From DATHSY01 sp046729855 (lineage in GTDB: Bacteria; Actinomycetota; UBA4738; HRBIN12), in contig JBKPHM010000024.1 of assembly GCA_046729855.1 (NCBI GenBank), positions 1 to 64,000 of the forward strand: a stretch of 64,000 nucleotides of DNA. The letters are read 5' to 3'. How positions within the stretch are numbered: position 1 is the first letter of the stretch; each line of letters starts with the position of its first letter. The notes beneath the pieces were generated by a model. The model was not told the DNA's origin and searched no databases. It saw only the letters and a program-made list of their open reading frames with translations. Shown piece by piece: positions 25,725 through 34,433 of this stretch. The translations under genes were made by a program, and so were the position numbers.

Positions 25725-26482
25725 GCGGCGTGATCTCGCGCGCGGGCGCCGACCGCGCGGCCGCGCGGCCGGCGACGACGGTGTGGAGCGCGTCGCGCGT
25801 CGCTGGCGCCTCGGTGCTAGCGGCGTGGGCGGCGTTGTTCTGGTTCCTCCTCGTGACGGGCCGTCATGCGTTCTACCTGTCCGACAGGACGGCGTGGGTG
25901 GTCCCCGTCGCCGCCGTCCTGCTGAGCGCTGGTGCCGTCGGGCGGCTGGCCGCCGCGCGTACGCCATCGCCGGAGCCGCTCGGCCGCCGCGAGGCCGTGG
26001 TGATGGGCGTCATAGTCCTGCCGGTGGTCCTGATCGCGTTCCTGCCGCCGGCGACGCTCGGCAGCTTCGCCGCGGGCAAGCGTTCGGCGTTCGTGGCGAC
26101 CGGCGCCGCGGCCTCCGGCGACATCGGGAGCGGTGAGCTGACCCTCGTCGACATCGCCGCCGGGCAGACCACCAAGGAGGGAGAGCGCGCGCTCGCGGCG
26201 CGGGCGGGTGAGCACGTCTCGTTCGTCGGGTTCGTCAGTCGGTACGACGACACGCCCGCGGACGAGTTCCTGTTGACGCGCTACGTCGTGACCTGCTGCG
26301 TCGCCGATGCGACGCCCGCGCAGGTTCGCGTCGTGAACGTCCCGGCAGGCGCGTTCGAGACCAACGAGTGGGTGCGGGTGGACGGCACGATCTACCCCGT
26401 CGGCCGAGAGGTGATCGTCGACGCGGAACCGTCCGGGATCCAGACGGCGCCGCGGCCGTCGCGCCCGTACCTCACCGCGTGA
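25721..26482 (+). CDS. TIGR03943 / DUF1980 family membrane protein
   Basis: A 253-residue protein with three or four N-terminal helices (AGASVLAAWAALFWFLLV, AWVVPVAAVLL, VVMGVIVLPVVLIAFLPP) and a soluble C-terminal domain (VSFVGFVSRYDD, RYVVTCCVADATPAQVRVV), typical of the TIGR03943/YcgQ family. The double Cys in VTCCVADA is a conserved feature and could bind metal. ATG at 25721 overlaps the permease stop (ATGA). It is believed to work with the permease; the biochemical role is unknown. Confidence 0.82.
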   Translation: MSGVISRAGADRAAARPATTVWSASRVAGASVLAAWAALFWFLLVTGRHAFYLSDRTAWVVPVAAVLLSAGAVGRLAAARTPSPEPLGRREAVVMGVIVLPVVLIAFLPPATLGSFAAGKRSAFVATGAAASGDIGSGELTLVDIAAGQTTKEGERALAARAGEHVSFVGFVSRYDDTPADEFLLTRYVVTCCVADATPAQVRVVNVPAGAFETNEWVRVDGTIYPVGREVIVDAEPSGIQTAPRPSRPYLTA

Positions 26483-26524
26483 CGCGGAGCCCACCGTCGC
26501 GATGACGGGGACCCGTCGGACCGA

Positions 26525-26530
26525 TACGGT
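26525..26530 (+). promoter_or_regulatory. -10 element (TACGGT)
   Basis: TACGGT ends 9 bases before the ATG at 26540, with no Shine-Dalgarno sequence between. Confidence 0.3.
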
Positions 26531-26539
26531 GTGCCCGGG

Positions 26540-27577
26540 ATGGCCGTTCGGATCGGCATCGGGCTGTTCACCGCCCAGCTGCCCACCGGGTCGGGCCGGA
26601 CCTTCCCGCAGGAGTACCGCGAGACGCTCGAGCTCGTGAGGCTCGCCGAGGCCCTGGGGTTCGACTCGGCGTGGGTGAGCGAGCACCACGGCTCGTCAGA
26701 CGGGTACCTCCCGTCGTTGCTGCCGATGCTCGCGGCGTTCGCCGCGGTCACCGAGCGGATGACGCTCGGCACCGGCGTGGTCCTGACGCCGCTGCATCAT
26801 CCACTCCGGTTGGCGGAGGACGCCGCCATCGTCGACGTGCTCTCGGAGGGACGGCTGATCCTGGGGCTCGGCCTCGGCTGGCGCGAAGAGGAGTTCCGGA
26901 TGTTCGGCGTGGACATCTCCCACCGGCTGCAGCGGACGATCGAGACGATCGAGATCCTGCGGCGCGCGTGGACCGGGCGGCGTTTCTCGTTCGAGGGGCG
27001 TTCGTTCCGGTTCGACCGCGTTCGGGTGACGCCCGCGCCGGCCCGGCGCGACGGGCCGGCGATCTACCTCGGCGGGTACACGGAACGCTCGGTCCGACGC
27101 GCCGGGCGCCTCGCGGACGGCTACATCACCGACGACGCGGCCGTCGAGGCCGTTCGGCCGCTGCTGCCGCTGCTCGAGGATGGCGCGCGCGAGGCCGGCA
27201 GGGACCCGAAGGGCATGGGTCTCGCGCTGCTGCAGAACGTGTTCGTGTCGAAGGACGGCGACGCCTGGGCGATCGCGCGCGAGGGAGTGGCGCACCAGCT
27301 CGGGTCGTACGCCGCGTGGGACGCCGGCGCGGACACGCCGGATCTCGACGAGCTGCGGCCCGTGGTACCCGACGAGGCCCAGATGCGGGGATGGACCGTC
27401 GCGGGCTCTCCAGAGGACGTCGTCCGCGCGCTCCGCCCGACGCTCGAGGCGTTCGGCGAACGCGACGAGCTCCACCTGATCGTGCGGCTGCACTACCCCG
27501 ACATGGACTTCGAGACGGCCGCTCGAGCCGTCGAGCTGTTCGCCGCCGACGTTGTCCCCGCGCTCCGCGGCGAATGA
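26540..27577 (+). CDS. LLM-class flavin-dependent oxidoreductase (luciferase-like)
   Basis: A 345-residue TIM-barrel monooxygenase-like protein of the bacterial luciferase family, which uses FMN or F420. Seen: SAWVSEHHGSSDGYLPS early, LGTGVVLTPLHHPLRLAEDAA, and the LGLGLGWREEEFRMFG signature around residue 112, followed by the IYLGGYTERSVRRAGR and ADGYI segments near residue 180. The length is normal. GTG at 26531 is an alternative start three codons upstream. The substrate and whether the cofactor is F420 cannot be told. Convergent with the DUF4349 gene, two bases apart. Confidence 0.87.
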   Translation: MAVRIGIGLFTAQLPTGSGRTFPQEYRETLELVRLAEALGFDSAWVSEHHGSSDGYLPSLLPMLAAFAAVTERMTLGTGVVLTPLHHPLRLAEDAAIVDVLSEGRLILGLGLGWREEEFRMFGVDISHRLQRTIETIEILRRAWTGRRFSFEGRSFRFDRVRVTPAPARRDGPAIYLGGYTERSVRRAGRLADGYITDDAAVEAVRPLLPLLEDGAREAGRDPKGMGLALLQNVFVSKDGDAWAIAREGVAHQLGSYAAWDAGADTPDLDELRPVVPDEAQMRGWTVAGSPEDVVRALRPTLEAFGERDELHLIVRLHYPDMDFETAARAVELFAADVVPALRGE

Positions 27578-27579
27578 GG

Positions 27580-28473
27580 TCAGGACGTCGCGGGACGAAG
27601 CCGACGGAACCCGAACCAGGCGATCGCGCACAGCGCGGCGATCGGGATCAGGTAGCCCAGGCCGACCACGGTCGCGTACAGCACCCCGAGGAACCCGTTC
27701 ACAGCCCGGTCCCAGGCCTCGGCGAGGCTGGGACGGTCGTCGGCAGCGCGCCGCTGCAGAAGCGGGGCGGCGCCCTGCTCTCGGAGCGAGACGCGGATCG
27801 TGGAGAAGTCGGTCTGGTCCTCGAGCATGCGGAGCGAGCCCTTGATCTGCTCGATCCGAAACTGGACCTCCTGCAGCTCGCGCTGGACCTGCAGCGTTGC
27901 GGCCACGCTGGTGGCCTGACGCATCAACCCGAGCAGCACGGTCTCCTGCGCCTCCCACGTCCGCAGCCGCGCCTCGAGGTCGACGAATTGTGCCGAGACG
28001 TCCTCCGCCGTGAACTCCTGTGACTCGACCTCCCCGAGCTGTCGGAGCTCCGCCATCGCGGCATCGAAGCTCTGGTTGGGGACCCGGACCACGAGCTCCC
28101 CGAACCGCGATCGCGTCCCGCCCTGCGACGACGATTCGACAAAGCCGCCGAGGCGCCCCGCGATCGCCGACGCATCCGAGAAGGCGTCCTCGAAGCCGTC
28201 CCTCGGAACGACGAGCGACACGCTCGCGGTCTTCACCACCGACAGGCCGACGAGCGGCACATCGCCGACGCCGCGGAGCGAGCCGCCGCCGTCGGACGAC
28301 GGTTCGCGGGCGGCCGCGCCTGACGCCGCGTCCTCGACCGCCATTCCTTCACCACCCGCCGCCTCCGGACCCCCGGTCGACATCTCCGCATCGCCTCCGC
28401 CGCTCGTCGCGACGAAGCCGATCACGGCGGCCAGGGCGAGGAACACCAGGATCGGGACGACCGCCTTGCGCAT
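27580..28473 (-). CDS. DUF4349 domain lipid-facing membrane protein
   Basis: A 297-residue protein with a signal/anchor at residues 3-23, a low-complexity Gly/Ala/Glu linker, the DUF4349 domain (VVKTASVSLVVPRDGFEDA, GGFVESSSQGG, ELVVRVPNQSFDAAM), a coiled-coil region rich in Glu/Gln (QVQRELQEVQFRIEQIKGS), and a C-terminal helix followed by Arg residues (FGFRRLRP). Proteins of this type sit in the membrane with an extracytoplasmic coiled coil; the function is unknown. The ATG at 28473 follows an AGGAG site, so the longer reading to 28512 is not used. Confidence 0.85.
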   Translation of the reverse strand: MRKAVVPILVFLALAAVIGFVATSGGGDAEMSTGGPEAAGGEGMAVEDAASGAAAREPSSDGGGSLRGVGDVPLVGLSVVKTASVSLVVPRDGFEDAFSDASAIAGRLGGFVESSSQGGTRSRFGELVVRVPNQSFDAAMAELRQLGEVESQEFTAEDVSAQFVDLEARLRTWEAQETVLLGLMRQATSVAATLQVQRELQEVQFRIEQIKGSLRMLEDQTDFSTIRVSLREQGAAPLLQRRAADDRPSLAEAWDRAVNGFLGVLYATVVGLGYLIPIAALCAIAWFGFRRLRPATS

Positions 28474-28614
28474 CGAGACCTCCTCGGTCTGGTTGGCGGG
28501 TTGGACGCACAACCGAGCGGGCGGTGTTCCCTCACGCGCAGTTGCCGCCGCCCGCGAAGGCCGAGGAGAGGCGACGCGAAGGAGAAGGGGGCAGAAGGAG
28601 CCAGCCCGCAGCCG

Positions 28615-29496
28615 TCAGCGCGGAAGTCTGACGCGGCCCGACCGTGCTCCGCGTGTCGCGGCGGCGTCGGCATCGATGAGGCCGTCGCGTGCGAGCGCCG
28701 CGATGGCACGGCCCACGTTCGAGGGAGAATCTCCGGTCGCCGAGACCAACCAGGCCACCGACGCGGAATCTCGGGCCCTGAGCTCTCGGACGATCGAGCC
28801 CCGGAGCTGTCGGAACGATCCCTCGAACGAGGGCTGGCGCCTGGCGAGCGGATGCGGGGCCGGGTGCGGCCGTGATGCGGACGCGCACGACCGCCGGAGC
28901 GGACACTCGTTGCACCGTGGCACAGGACGGCATACGTCGCGTCCGAGATCCATCAGCGCCTGGTTCCAGTCGCCCGGTCGAGACGGGTCGAGCCACGCGT
29001 CGGCGAGCCGTGCGACCTCGGCGTCGGTCGCGTCCAACGCCCTCGACACCACCCGACGGACGTTCGTGTCGACCGCCGCCACGGCGACGCCGTACGCGAT
29101 CGACGCGACCGCGGAAGCCGTGTACGGACCCACCCCGGGCAACCGCCGCAGCGCGGCGGGGTCGCTCGGCACTCGTCCGTCATGCTCGGCGACGACCTGC
29201 CTCGCGGTCCGATGGAGCGCGATCGCCCGCCGGTTGTAGCCGAGCCCGTTCCACGCGCGCAGTACCCCGGCGGGCGGGGCCTCGGCGAGGCCGACGAGCG
29301 TCGGGAATGCAGCCAGGAACCGCTCGAACGCGGGAACGACCCGGCTCGCCTGCGTCTGCTGGAGCATGACCTCGCTGACCAGAATGGCGTATGGATCGGT
29401 GGTCATCCGCCACGGGTAGGCGGACCGTCGCGGCTCGTACCAGCGGAGGAGCGCGCGTGCGCCCCGACGGAGGCGCGCCCCCCCTGCGCCGATCAC
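28615..29496 (-). CDS. mutY: A/G-specific adenine DNA glycosylase (MutY), short form
   Basis: A 293-residue base-excision repair enzyme that removes A mispaired with 8-oxoG or G. The catalytic Glu is in SEVMLQQTQ (near residue 42), the helix-hairpin-helix is LPGVGPYTASAV, the catalytic Asp is in VDTNVRR, and the iron-sulfur loop is CRPVPRCNECPLRRSC (C-x6-C-x2-C-x5-C). The NUDIX-like C-terminal domain that reads 8-oxoG is absent; a winged-helix-like tail (SPSNVGRAIAALARDGLIDA) takes its place. Starts with GTG at 29496, four bases after the stop of the 62-residue protein. Confidence 0.88.
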   Translation of the reverse strand: MIGAGGARLRRGARALLRWYEPRRSAYPWRMTTDPYAILVSEVMLQQTQASRVVPAFERFLAAFPTLVGLAEAPPAGVLRAWNGLGYNRRAIALHRTARQVVAEHDGRVPSDPAALRRLPGVGPYTASAVASIAYGVAVAAVDTNVRRVVSRALDATDAEVARLADAWLDPSRPGDWNQALMDLGRDVCRPVPRCNECPLRRSCASASRPHPAPHPLARRQPSFEGSFRQLRGSIVRELRARDSASVAWLVSATGDSPSNVGRAIAALARDGLIDADAAATRGARSGRVRLPR

Positions 29497-29500
29497 CCGA

Positions 29501-29689
29501 TCAGAAGCCGGGACGGCCCCTGCCGGGCAGGTCCTCCGCAGCTTCCTTCACGGCGTTCCAGACCTCGCGGAAGACGTCCCCGGCGAACCTGGGGGGCTGG
29601 CCCTTCTCGGCGCCCATCGTCCCCCGCAGGGCAGATGCGGTGATCTCCACTGCCTTCTCGAACAGCGCGAAGTCGATCTCGCGAGCCAC
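29501..29689 (-). CDS. Small conserved-looking hypothetical protein (62 aa)
   Basis: A 62-residue soluble protein of unknown family, helical in its first and last thirds (EIDFALFEKAVEITAS, FREVWNAVKEAAEDL). The GTG start is supported by a GGGAGG ribosome-binding site and a TAGCCT element about 37 bases further upstream. It leads an operon with mutY (4-base gap). Larger open frames around it are not convincing. Confidence 0.6.
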   Translation of the reverse strand: MAREIDFALFEKAVEITASALRGTMGAEKGQPPRFAGDVFREVWNAVKEAAEDLPGRGRPGF

Positions 29690-29726
29690 CTGCAACCTCC
29701 CGTGTCGTGCGCCTCGAAGCGTGGAC

Positions 29727-29732
29727 AGGCTA
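29727..29732 (-). promoter_or_regulatory. -10 element (TAGCCT) for small ORF-mutY
   Basis: TAGCCT on the minus strand, about 37 bases before the GTG at 29689. Here the message would have a leader with a GGGAGG site. Confidence 0.4.
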
Positions 29733-29760
29733 CCGGACGCCGGGACGGACCCGGCCGTCG

Positions 29761-30930
29761 TCACTCGAACGCGCGGTGGCCGGTCAGCGCCTGTCCGATG
29801 ATCAGCGTGTGGATCTCGTTCGTGCCCTCGTACGTGTACACGGACTCGAGGTTGTTCATGTGGCGGATCACCGGGTACTCGAGCGTGATCCCGTTCGCGC
29901 CGAGAATCCCCCGCGCGGTGCGCGCGATGTCGAGCGCCTCGCGGACGTTGTTGAGCTTGCCCATGCTGACGTGCTCGGGGCGCAGCGTGCCCTCGTCCTT
30001 CATTCGGGCGAGGTGTAGGGCGAGGAGCATTCCTTTGTTCAGCTCGAGGGCCATGTCGGCGAGCTTCTGCTGCGTCAGCTGGAAGCCGGCGATCGGACGG
30101 CCCCATTGGACGCGCTCGCCCGCGTACGACAGCGCCGTCTCCAAGCACGCGCGTGCCGCCCCCATCGCCCCCCAGACGATCCCGTAGCGGGCCTCGTTCA
30201 GACACGACAGCGGACCCTTCATCCCGACGACGTCCGGGAGGAGCGCGTCGTCGGGGACGCGGACGTCGTCCAGGACCAGCTCGGACGTGACGGATGCGCG
30301 AAGCGAGAGCTTGCGATGGACGTCGCTCGTGGAGAAGCCCGGCGCGTCGGTCGGCACGAGGAACCCGCGGACGCCGTCATCCGTGTTCGCCCAGATGATC
30401 GCCACGTCGGCGATGCCGCCGTTCGTGATCCACATCTTCGTGCCGTTCAACACCCAGTCCGAGCCGTCGCGCCCCGCATGGGTCCGCATCCGCGCGGGAT
30501 CGCTGCCGGCGTCGGGTTCGGTCAGGCCGAAGCAGCCGATCGTCTCGCCACGCGCCATCCTCGGGAGCCACCGCTGCTTCTGCTCCTCGGTCCCGAACCT
30601 CCAGATCGGGAACATGCAGAGCGACCCCTGCACGCTGACGAAGCTGCGAAAGCCGCTGTCGCCCGCCTCGAGCTCGAGGCACGCCAGCCCGTAGCTCACG
30701 GCGTCCGCGCCGGCACACCCGTAACCGCTGAGGTGCATCCCGAGAAGCCCGAGATCGGCGAGTCCTTTCGCGACCTCCCGCGGGAAGACGGCGTCCTCGA
30801 ACCACGCATCGATGCTCGGGAGGATCTCGTTGCGGACGAAGTCGCGTACGGCATCCCGGATCGCGCGTTGCTCGTCGTCGAGGAGCCGGTCGATCTGGAG
30901 GTAGTCGAGCGGGTCGACGCCGAGCGGCAT
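29761..30930 (-). CDS. gcdH: Glutaryl-CoA dehydrogenase-like acyl-CoA dehydrogenase
   Basis: A 389-residue FAD enzyme of the acyl-CoA dehydrogenase family. The GCDH-type signature FRSFVSVQGSL, whose Arg contacts the glutaryl carboxylate in studied enzymes, the flavin segment CFGLTEPDAGSDP, KMWITNGGIAD, and the catalytic Glu in TYEGTNEIHTL are all present. GCDH oxidises and decarboxylates glutaryl-CoA to crotonyl-CoA in lysine and tryptophan breakdown. The ATG at 30930 lies 10 bases from a TAGTCT element. No other genes of the pathway are adjacent, so the substrate assignment rests on sequence signature alone. Confidence 0.85.
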   Translation of the reverse strand: MPLGVDPLDYLQIDRLLDDEQRAIRDAVRDFVRNEILPSIDAWFEDAVFPREVAKGLADLGLLGMHLSGYGCAGADAVSYGLACLELEAGDSGFRSFVSVQGSLCMFPIWRFGTEEQKQRWLPRMARGETIGCFGLTEPDAGSDPARMRTHAGRDGSDWVLNGTKMWITNGGIADVAIIWANTDDGVRGFLVPTDAPGFSTSDVHRKLSLRASVTSELVLDDVRVPDDALLPDVVGMKGPLSCLNEARYGIVWGAMGAARACLETALSYAGERVQWGRPIAGFQLTQQKLADMALELNKGMLLALHLARMKDEGTLRPEHVSMGKLNNVREALDIARTARGILGANGITLEYPVIRHMNNLESVYTYEGTNEIHTLIIGQALTGHRAFE

Positions 30931-30940
30931 GGCGCCGCCT

Positions 30941-30946
30941 AGACTA
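30941..30946 (-). promoter_or_regulatory. -10 element (TAGTCT)
   Basis: On the minus strand, TAGTCT lies 10 bases before the ATG of the acyl-CoA dehydrogenase gene, with no Shine-Dalgarno sequence. Confidence 0.4.
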
Positions 30947-31044
30947 GCGCCCCACCTGGGCGTCTCATCCTCGCCCGTAGCCCGTTGAACCGGTGAGGAC
31001 CCGCACGGCGGCGCTCGATCCTCAAGCCTCGGCGGAAGCCCGCC

Positions 31045-31548
31045 TCACAACGGCTTCGTCCACATCGTCACGACGTCGCACCAGGTCACCGGCCCGGCCT
31101 CCGGCGGCGGATGGGCCGAGATGACGTACGGTCCGGGCCGCTCGACGTAGCCGAGTCGCCGGTACAGACGCCGCGCCGCGGCGTACGAAGGGCTCGTTCC
31201 CGTGTCGAGCGCGATCTCGGGTACACCCGCATCCCGCGCCGCCGCCTCGAGCTCCAGCATGAGCGCCCGGCCTATCCCAAGGCGGCGGCACCGTGGCGTG
31301 ACCCAGAGGTCCTCGACGAACGGACGTCCGCGCCACTCGCACAGCTCGTCGATCCGCCGGTCGTCCGGAGACGCGAACCCCACGTGTCCGACCGCGATGC
31401 CATCCGACCACGCGACGAGGTACCGGTACGTACCTCGCTCTTGGGCCCGCAGCCTGCTTTCGTGCTGGCTCGGGGCTCGCTCGCGCTGGTCCTGACAGAT
31501 CGCACCGAGCTCAGCTTCGGCTAGCGGATGGATCTCGAACCGCGTCAG
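31045..31548 (-). CDS. GNAT-family N-acetyltransferase, possible CTG start
   Basis: A protein of up to 167 residues with the GNAT fold: beta strands YLVAWSDGIAVGHVGFA, the acetyl-CoA loop RRLGIGRALMLELEAAARDAGV, and the late NxxA-like segment SPSYAAARRLYRRLGYVERP. The start is unusual: there is no ATG, GTG or TTG in a sensible place, but CTG at 31548 overlaps the trpB stop (CTGA) and has GGAGG ten bases upstream. The gene is therefore probably read by coupling from trpB. The acceptor substrate is unknown. Confidence 0.72.
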   Translation of the reverse strand: MTRFEIHPLAEAELGAICQDQRERAPSQHESRLRAQERGTYRYLVAWSDGIAVGHVGFASPDDRRIDELCEWRGRPFVEDLWVTPRCRRLGIGRALMLELEAAARDAGVPEIALDTGTSPSYAAARRLYRRLGYVERPGPYVISAHPPPEAGPVTWCDVVTMWTKPL

Positions 31549-32924
31549 CCCGCGGGCACCTCCGGCACACGAGCCAACGCGGCTTCCTCGGCGGCCGGAT
31601 CGAACTCGACCTCGGGTAGCCGGCCGTTCAGGTAGTCGTCGTACGCCTGCATGTCGAAGTGCCCGTGCCCCGAGAGCCCGATCAGGATCACGCGGCTCTC
31701 GCCGGACTCGCGCGCGGCCACCGCCTCGTCGATCCCGCCGCGGATCGCGTGCGCCGACTCGGGCGCCGGCACGACGCCCTGCGTCTTGGCGAACGTGACG
31801 GCGGCCTCGAAGATCTGGTTCTGCGAGTACGCGGCTGCCTCCATGTACCCGTCTCGCACCAGCAGGGACAGCGACGGCGAGTCGCCGTGGTACCGCAGGC
31901 CCCCCGCATGCACCGGCGCCGGCACGAAGTCGTGACCGAGCGTGAACATCGGGAGCAGCGGGGTCATCTGCGCGGTGTCGCCGAAGTCGTACGCGAACCG
32001 ACCTTTCGTGAGCGTCGGGCACGCGGCCGGCTCGGTCGCGAGGAACCGCATGTCTGGCGTCTCGCCGCGCAGCTTGCCGGCCATGAACGGGTACGCGAGC
32101 CCACCGTAGTTCGAGCCACCGCCCACGCATCCGACGACCACGTCTGGCCGCTCGTCCGCGAGCTCCATCTGCTGCTGCGCCTCGAGACCGACCACGCTCT
32201 GGTGCAGCAGCACGTGGTTCAGGCAGGATCCGATCGAGTAGTTCGTGTCCTCGTTCGTCGCGGCGACCTCGATCGCCTCACTGATCGCGATGCCGAGCGA
32301 ACCGGTCGAATCGGGGTCTGCCTCGAGGATCGCCTTACCGGCCTGCGTCGTCGCCGACGGCGAGGTCCGCACCTCGGCGCCGAACGTCTCCATGAAGATG
32401 CGGCGATACGGCTTCTGCTCGAACGAGGCCCTCACCATGAAGACCAGGCACTCGAGACCGAAGAAGCTGCACGCCATCGACAGCGACGAGCCCCACTGCC
32501 CGGCGCCGGTCTCGGTGGACATCCTGCGGATGCCGGCCTCCTTGTTGTAGTAGGCCTGTGCAACAGCGGTGTTCGGCTTGTGTGATCCCGCCGGCGATAC
32601 ACCCTCGTACTTGAAGTAGATGTGCGCCGGCGTGTCGAGCGCCCGCTCGAGCCGCGTCGCGCGGTACAACGGCGATGGTCTCCAGAGCCGGTAGACGTCG
32701 ATCACCGGCCCGGGGATGTCGATCCACTGGTCCGTCGAGACCTCCTGCATGATCAGCGGCTCCGGGAACAGCGGCGCGAGCAGATCCGGCGTGACGGGCT
32801 CCTTCGTGCCGGGATGCAGCGGCGGGAGCAGCCCGATCCCGGCCTGGGCCATGTCGGGCAGCAGGTTGAACCACGCCGTCGGGATCTCATCCGGTCGCAG
32901 ATCGAACCTCGTCCGCTCGCTCAT
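31545..32924 (-). CDS. trpB: Tryptophan synthase beta chain-like protein, TrpB2 type
   Basis: A 459-residue PLP enzyme. It has the TrpB2 layout: extended N-terminus (PTAWFNLLPDMAQAG), PLP-lysine motif GSHKPNTA, TGAGQWG, the phosphate-binding loop VGCVGGGSNYGG, and C-terminal LIGLSGHGHFD. TrpB2 proteins join indole and serine to give tryptophan, often without a TrpA partner. No other trp genes are nearby, so it is a stand-alone copy that could salvage indole. Length and motifs are normal. A possible GGGGG site precedes the ATG at 32924. Confidence 0.9.
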   Translation of the reverse strand: MSERTRFDLRPDEIPTAWFNLLPDMAQAGIGLLPPLHPGTKEPVTPDLLAPLFPEPLIMQEVSTDQWIDIPGPVIDVYRLWRPSPLYRATRLERALDTPAHIYFKYEGVSPAGSHKPNTAVAQAYYNKEAGIRRMSTETGAGQWGSSLSMACSFFGLECLVFMVRASFEQKPYRRIFMETFGAEVRTSPSATTQAGKAILEADPDSTGSLGIAISEAIEVAATNEDTNYSIGSCLNHVLLHQSVVGLEAQQQMELADERPDVVVGCVGGGSNYGGLAYPFMAGKLRGETPDMRFLATEPAACPTLTKGRFAYDFGDTAQMTPLLPMFTLGHDFVPAPVHAGGLRYHGDSPSLSLLVRDGYMEAAAYSQNQIFEAAVTFAKTQGVVPAPESAHAIRGGIDEAVAARESGESRVILIGLSGHGHFDMQAYDDYLNGRLPEVEFDPAAEEAALARVPEVPAG

Positions 32925-33008
32925 CGTGGCCCCCGTTCGTCTCGGCTGCGTCTCGCGTTCGGCGACGTGGATCGCGAAGCGTACACGGACCGGCCGATCG
33001 CGCGCCAG

Positions 33009-34433
33009 CTACGCGTGGCGAGCGTGCGCGTGCCAGCGATGCGGTTCGATCAGGCTCGTCGCTTCCTCCGGACCCCACGTCCCGGGGTCGTAGCGGAGCA
33101 ACGGAGCAGGGTGCTCGAGCGCAGGCATCAGCACCTCCCAGGCTCGCTCCACGTTGTCCTGACGAAGGAACAGGGTGTGGTCGCCCTCCATCGCCTCGAG
33201 CATGAGCAGCTCGTAAGCGTCGAGGAGCTCGGAGGGGAACTCGGTTCCGTAGTCGAAGTCGAGCGTGGCGCGGCCGAGCCGGACCTCGGGGGCGGGCTCC
33301 TTGACGTTCACAGCGAGCGTGATCCCCTCGTCGGGCTGGATACGGATCGTCAGGTGGTCGCGGCGCGGGCGTTCGGTCGCCGCGTTCCCGAAGAAGTTGT
33401 ACGGGACGTCCCTGAAGACCAGCGTGACCTCCGTGGACTTCGTCGGGAGCTTCTTGCCGGTCCGCACGTAAAAGGGGACGCCGGCCCAGCGCCAGTTCTC
33501 GATCTGCAACTCGAGAGCGACGAACGTCTCCACCGTGGAGCGCGGAGAGACGCCCGCCTCCGCGAGGTATCCGTCGTACTGGGCGCGGATGACCCGCAAC
33601 GGATCGACCGGATGCACGGAGCGCAGGACCTTCACCTTCTCGTCCTGGAGCGGCTGGGGCGAGAACGACACCGGTGGCTCCATGGCGACAAAGGTGAGGA
33701 CCTGCAACAGGTGCGTCTGCACCATGTCCCTGATCGCGCCCGTCTGCTCGTAGAAGTTGCCGCGGCCCTCGATTCCGATCTCCTCTGCGACCGTGACCTG
33801 CACGTGGTCGATGTAGCGCCGGTCCCACACGGGCTCGAACAAGCCGTTCGTGAACCGGAAGGCGAGGATGTTCTGGACCGTCTCCTTGCCCATGTAGTGG
33901 TCGATCCGGAACACCTGCTCCTCCTCGAACACCGCGTGGATGCATCTGTTCAGCCAGCGCGCCGAGGCCAGGTCGTGTCCGAACGGCTTCTCGAAGACGA
34001 TCTTCGCGTCCTTGGCGAGGCCGCTCTCGCCGAGGCGCTTGACGACGTCCTCGTACACGTCGGGCGGCGTGGCGCAGTAGAAGAAGCGCTGCTGTGTTCC
34101 GAGCGTCCGCTCGACGTCTTCGAGGAACCCGACGAAGGGGTCGAGCGAGCCCTTCTCGTCGACGTCTCCCCGGAAGTACCGGAGGTGCGCGGCGAACGCC
34201 TCCCAACCCTCGGTGTCCGGGTCGCACCGAGCGAACTCCTTCAGCGAGCGCAGGACGTGCTCTCGGAACGCGTCGTCCGACCAGTCGGTCCGCGAGAACC
34301 CCACGATCGCGAAGTCCTTCGGGAGCAGGTCCTCGACGTACAGGTGGAAGAACGCCGGCAGCAGCTTGCGGCGGGTGAGGTCGCCCGAGGCCCCGAAGAT
34401 CACGATCGTCTGCGGCACGGGACGCTCAGGCAC
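33009..34433 (-). CDS. zwf: Glucose-6-phosphate 1-dehydrogenase
   Basis: A 474-residue enzyme that oxidises glucose 6-phosphate to 6-phosphogluconolactone, making NADPH at the entry of the oxidative pentose phosphate pathway. The N-terminal GASGDLTRRKLLPAF binds the cofactor and RIDHYMGKETVQN holds the catalytic His and Lys. Length is normal. It starts with GTG immediately after the TGA of the 6-phosphogluconate dehydrogenase gene and is the last gene of a four-gene operon (36345-33009). Confidence 0.95.
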   Translation of the reverse strand: MPERPVPQTIVIFGASGDLTRRKLLPAFFHLYVEDLLPKDFAIVGFSRTDWSDDAFREHVLRSLKEFARCDPDTEGWEAFAAHLRYFRGDVDEKGSLDPFVGFLEDVERTLGTQQRFFYCATPPDVYEDVVKRLGESGLAKDAKIVFEKPFGHDLASARWLNRCIHAVFEEEQVFRIDHYMGKETVQNILAFRFTNGLFEPVWDRRYIDHVQVTVAEEIGIEGRGNFYEQTGAIRDMVQTHLLQVLTFVAMEPPVSFSPQPLQDEKVKVLRSVHPVDPLRVIRAQYDGYLAEAGVSPRSTVETFVALELQIENWRWAGVPFYVRTGKKLPTKSTEVTLVFRDVPYNFFGNAATERPRRDHLTIRIQPDEGITLAVNVKEPAPEVRLGRATLDFDYGTEFPSELLDAYELLMLEAMEGDHTLFLRQDNVERAWEVLMPALEHPAPLLRYDPGTWGPEEATSLIEPHRWHAHARHA

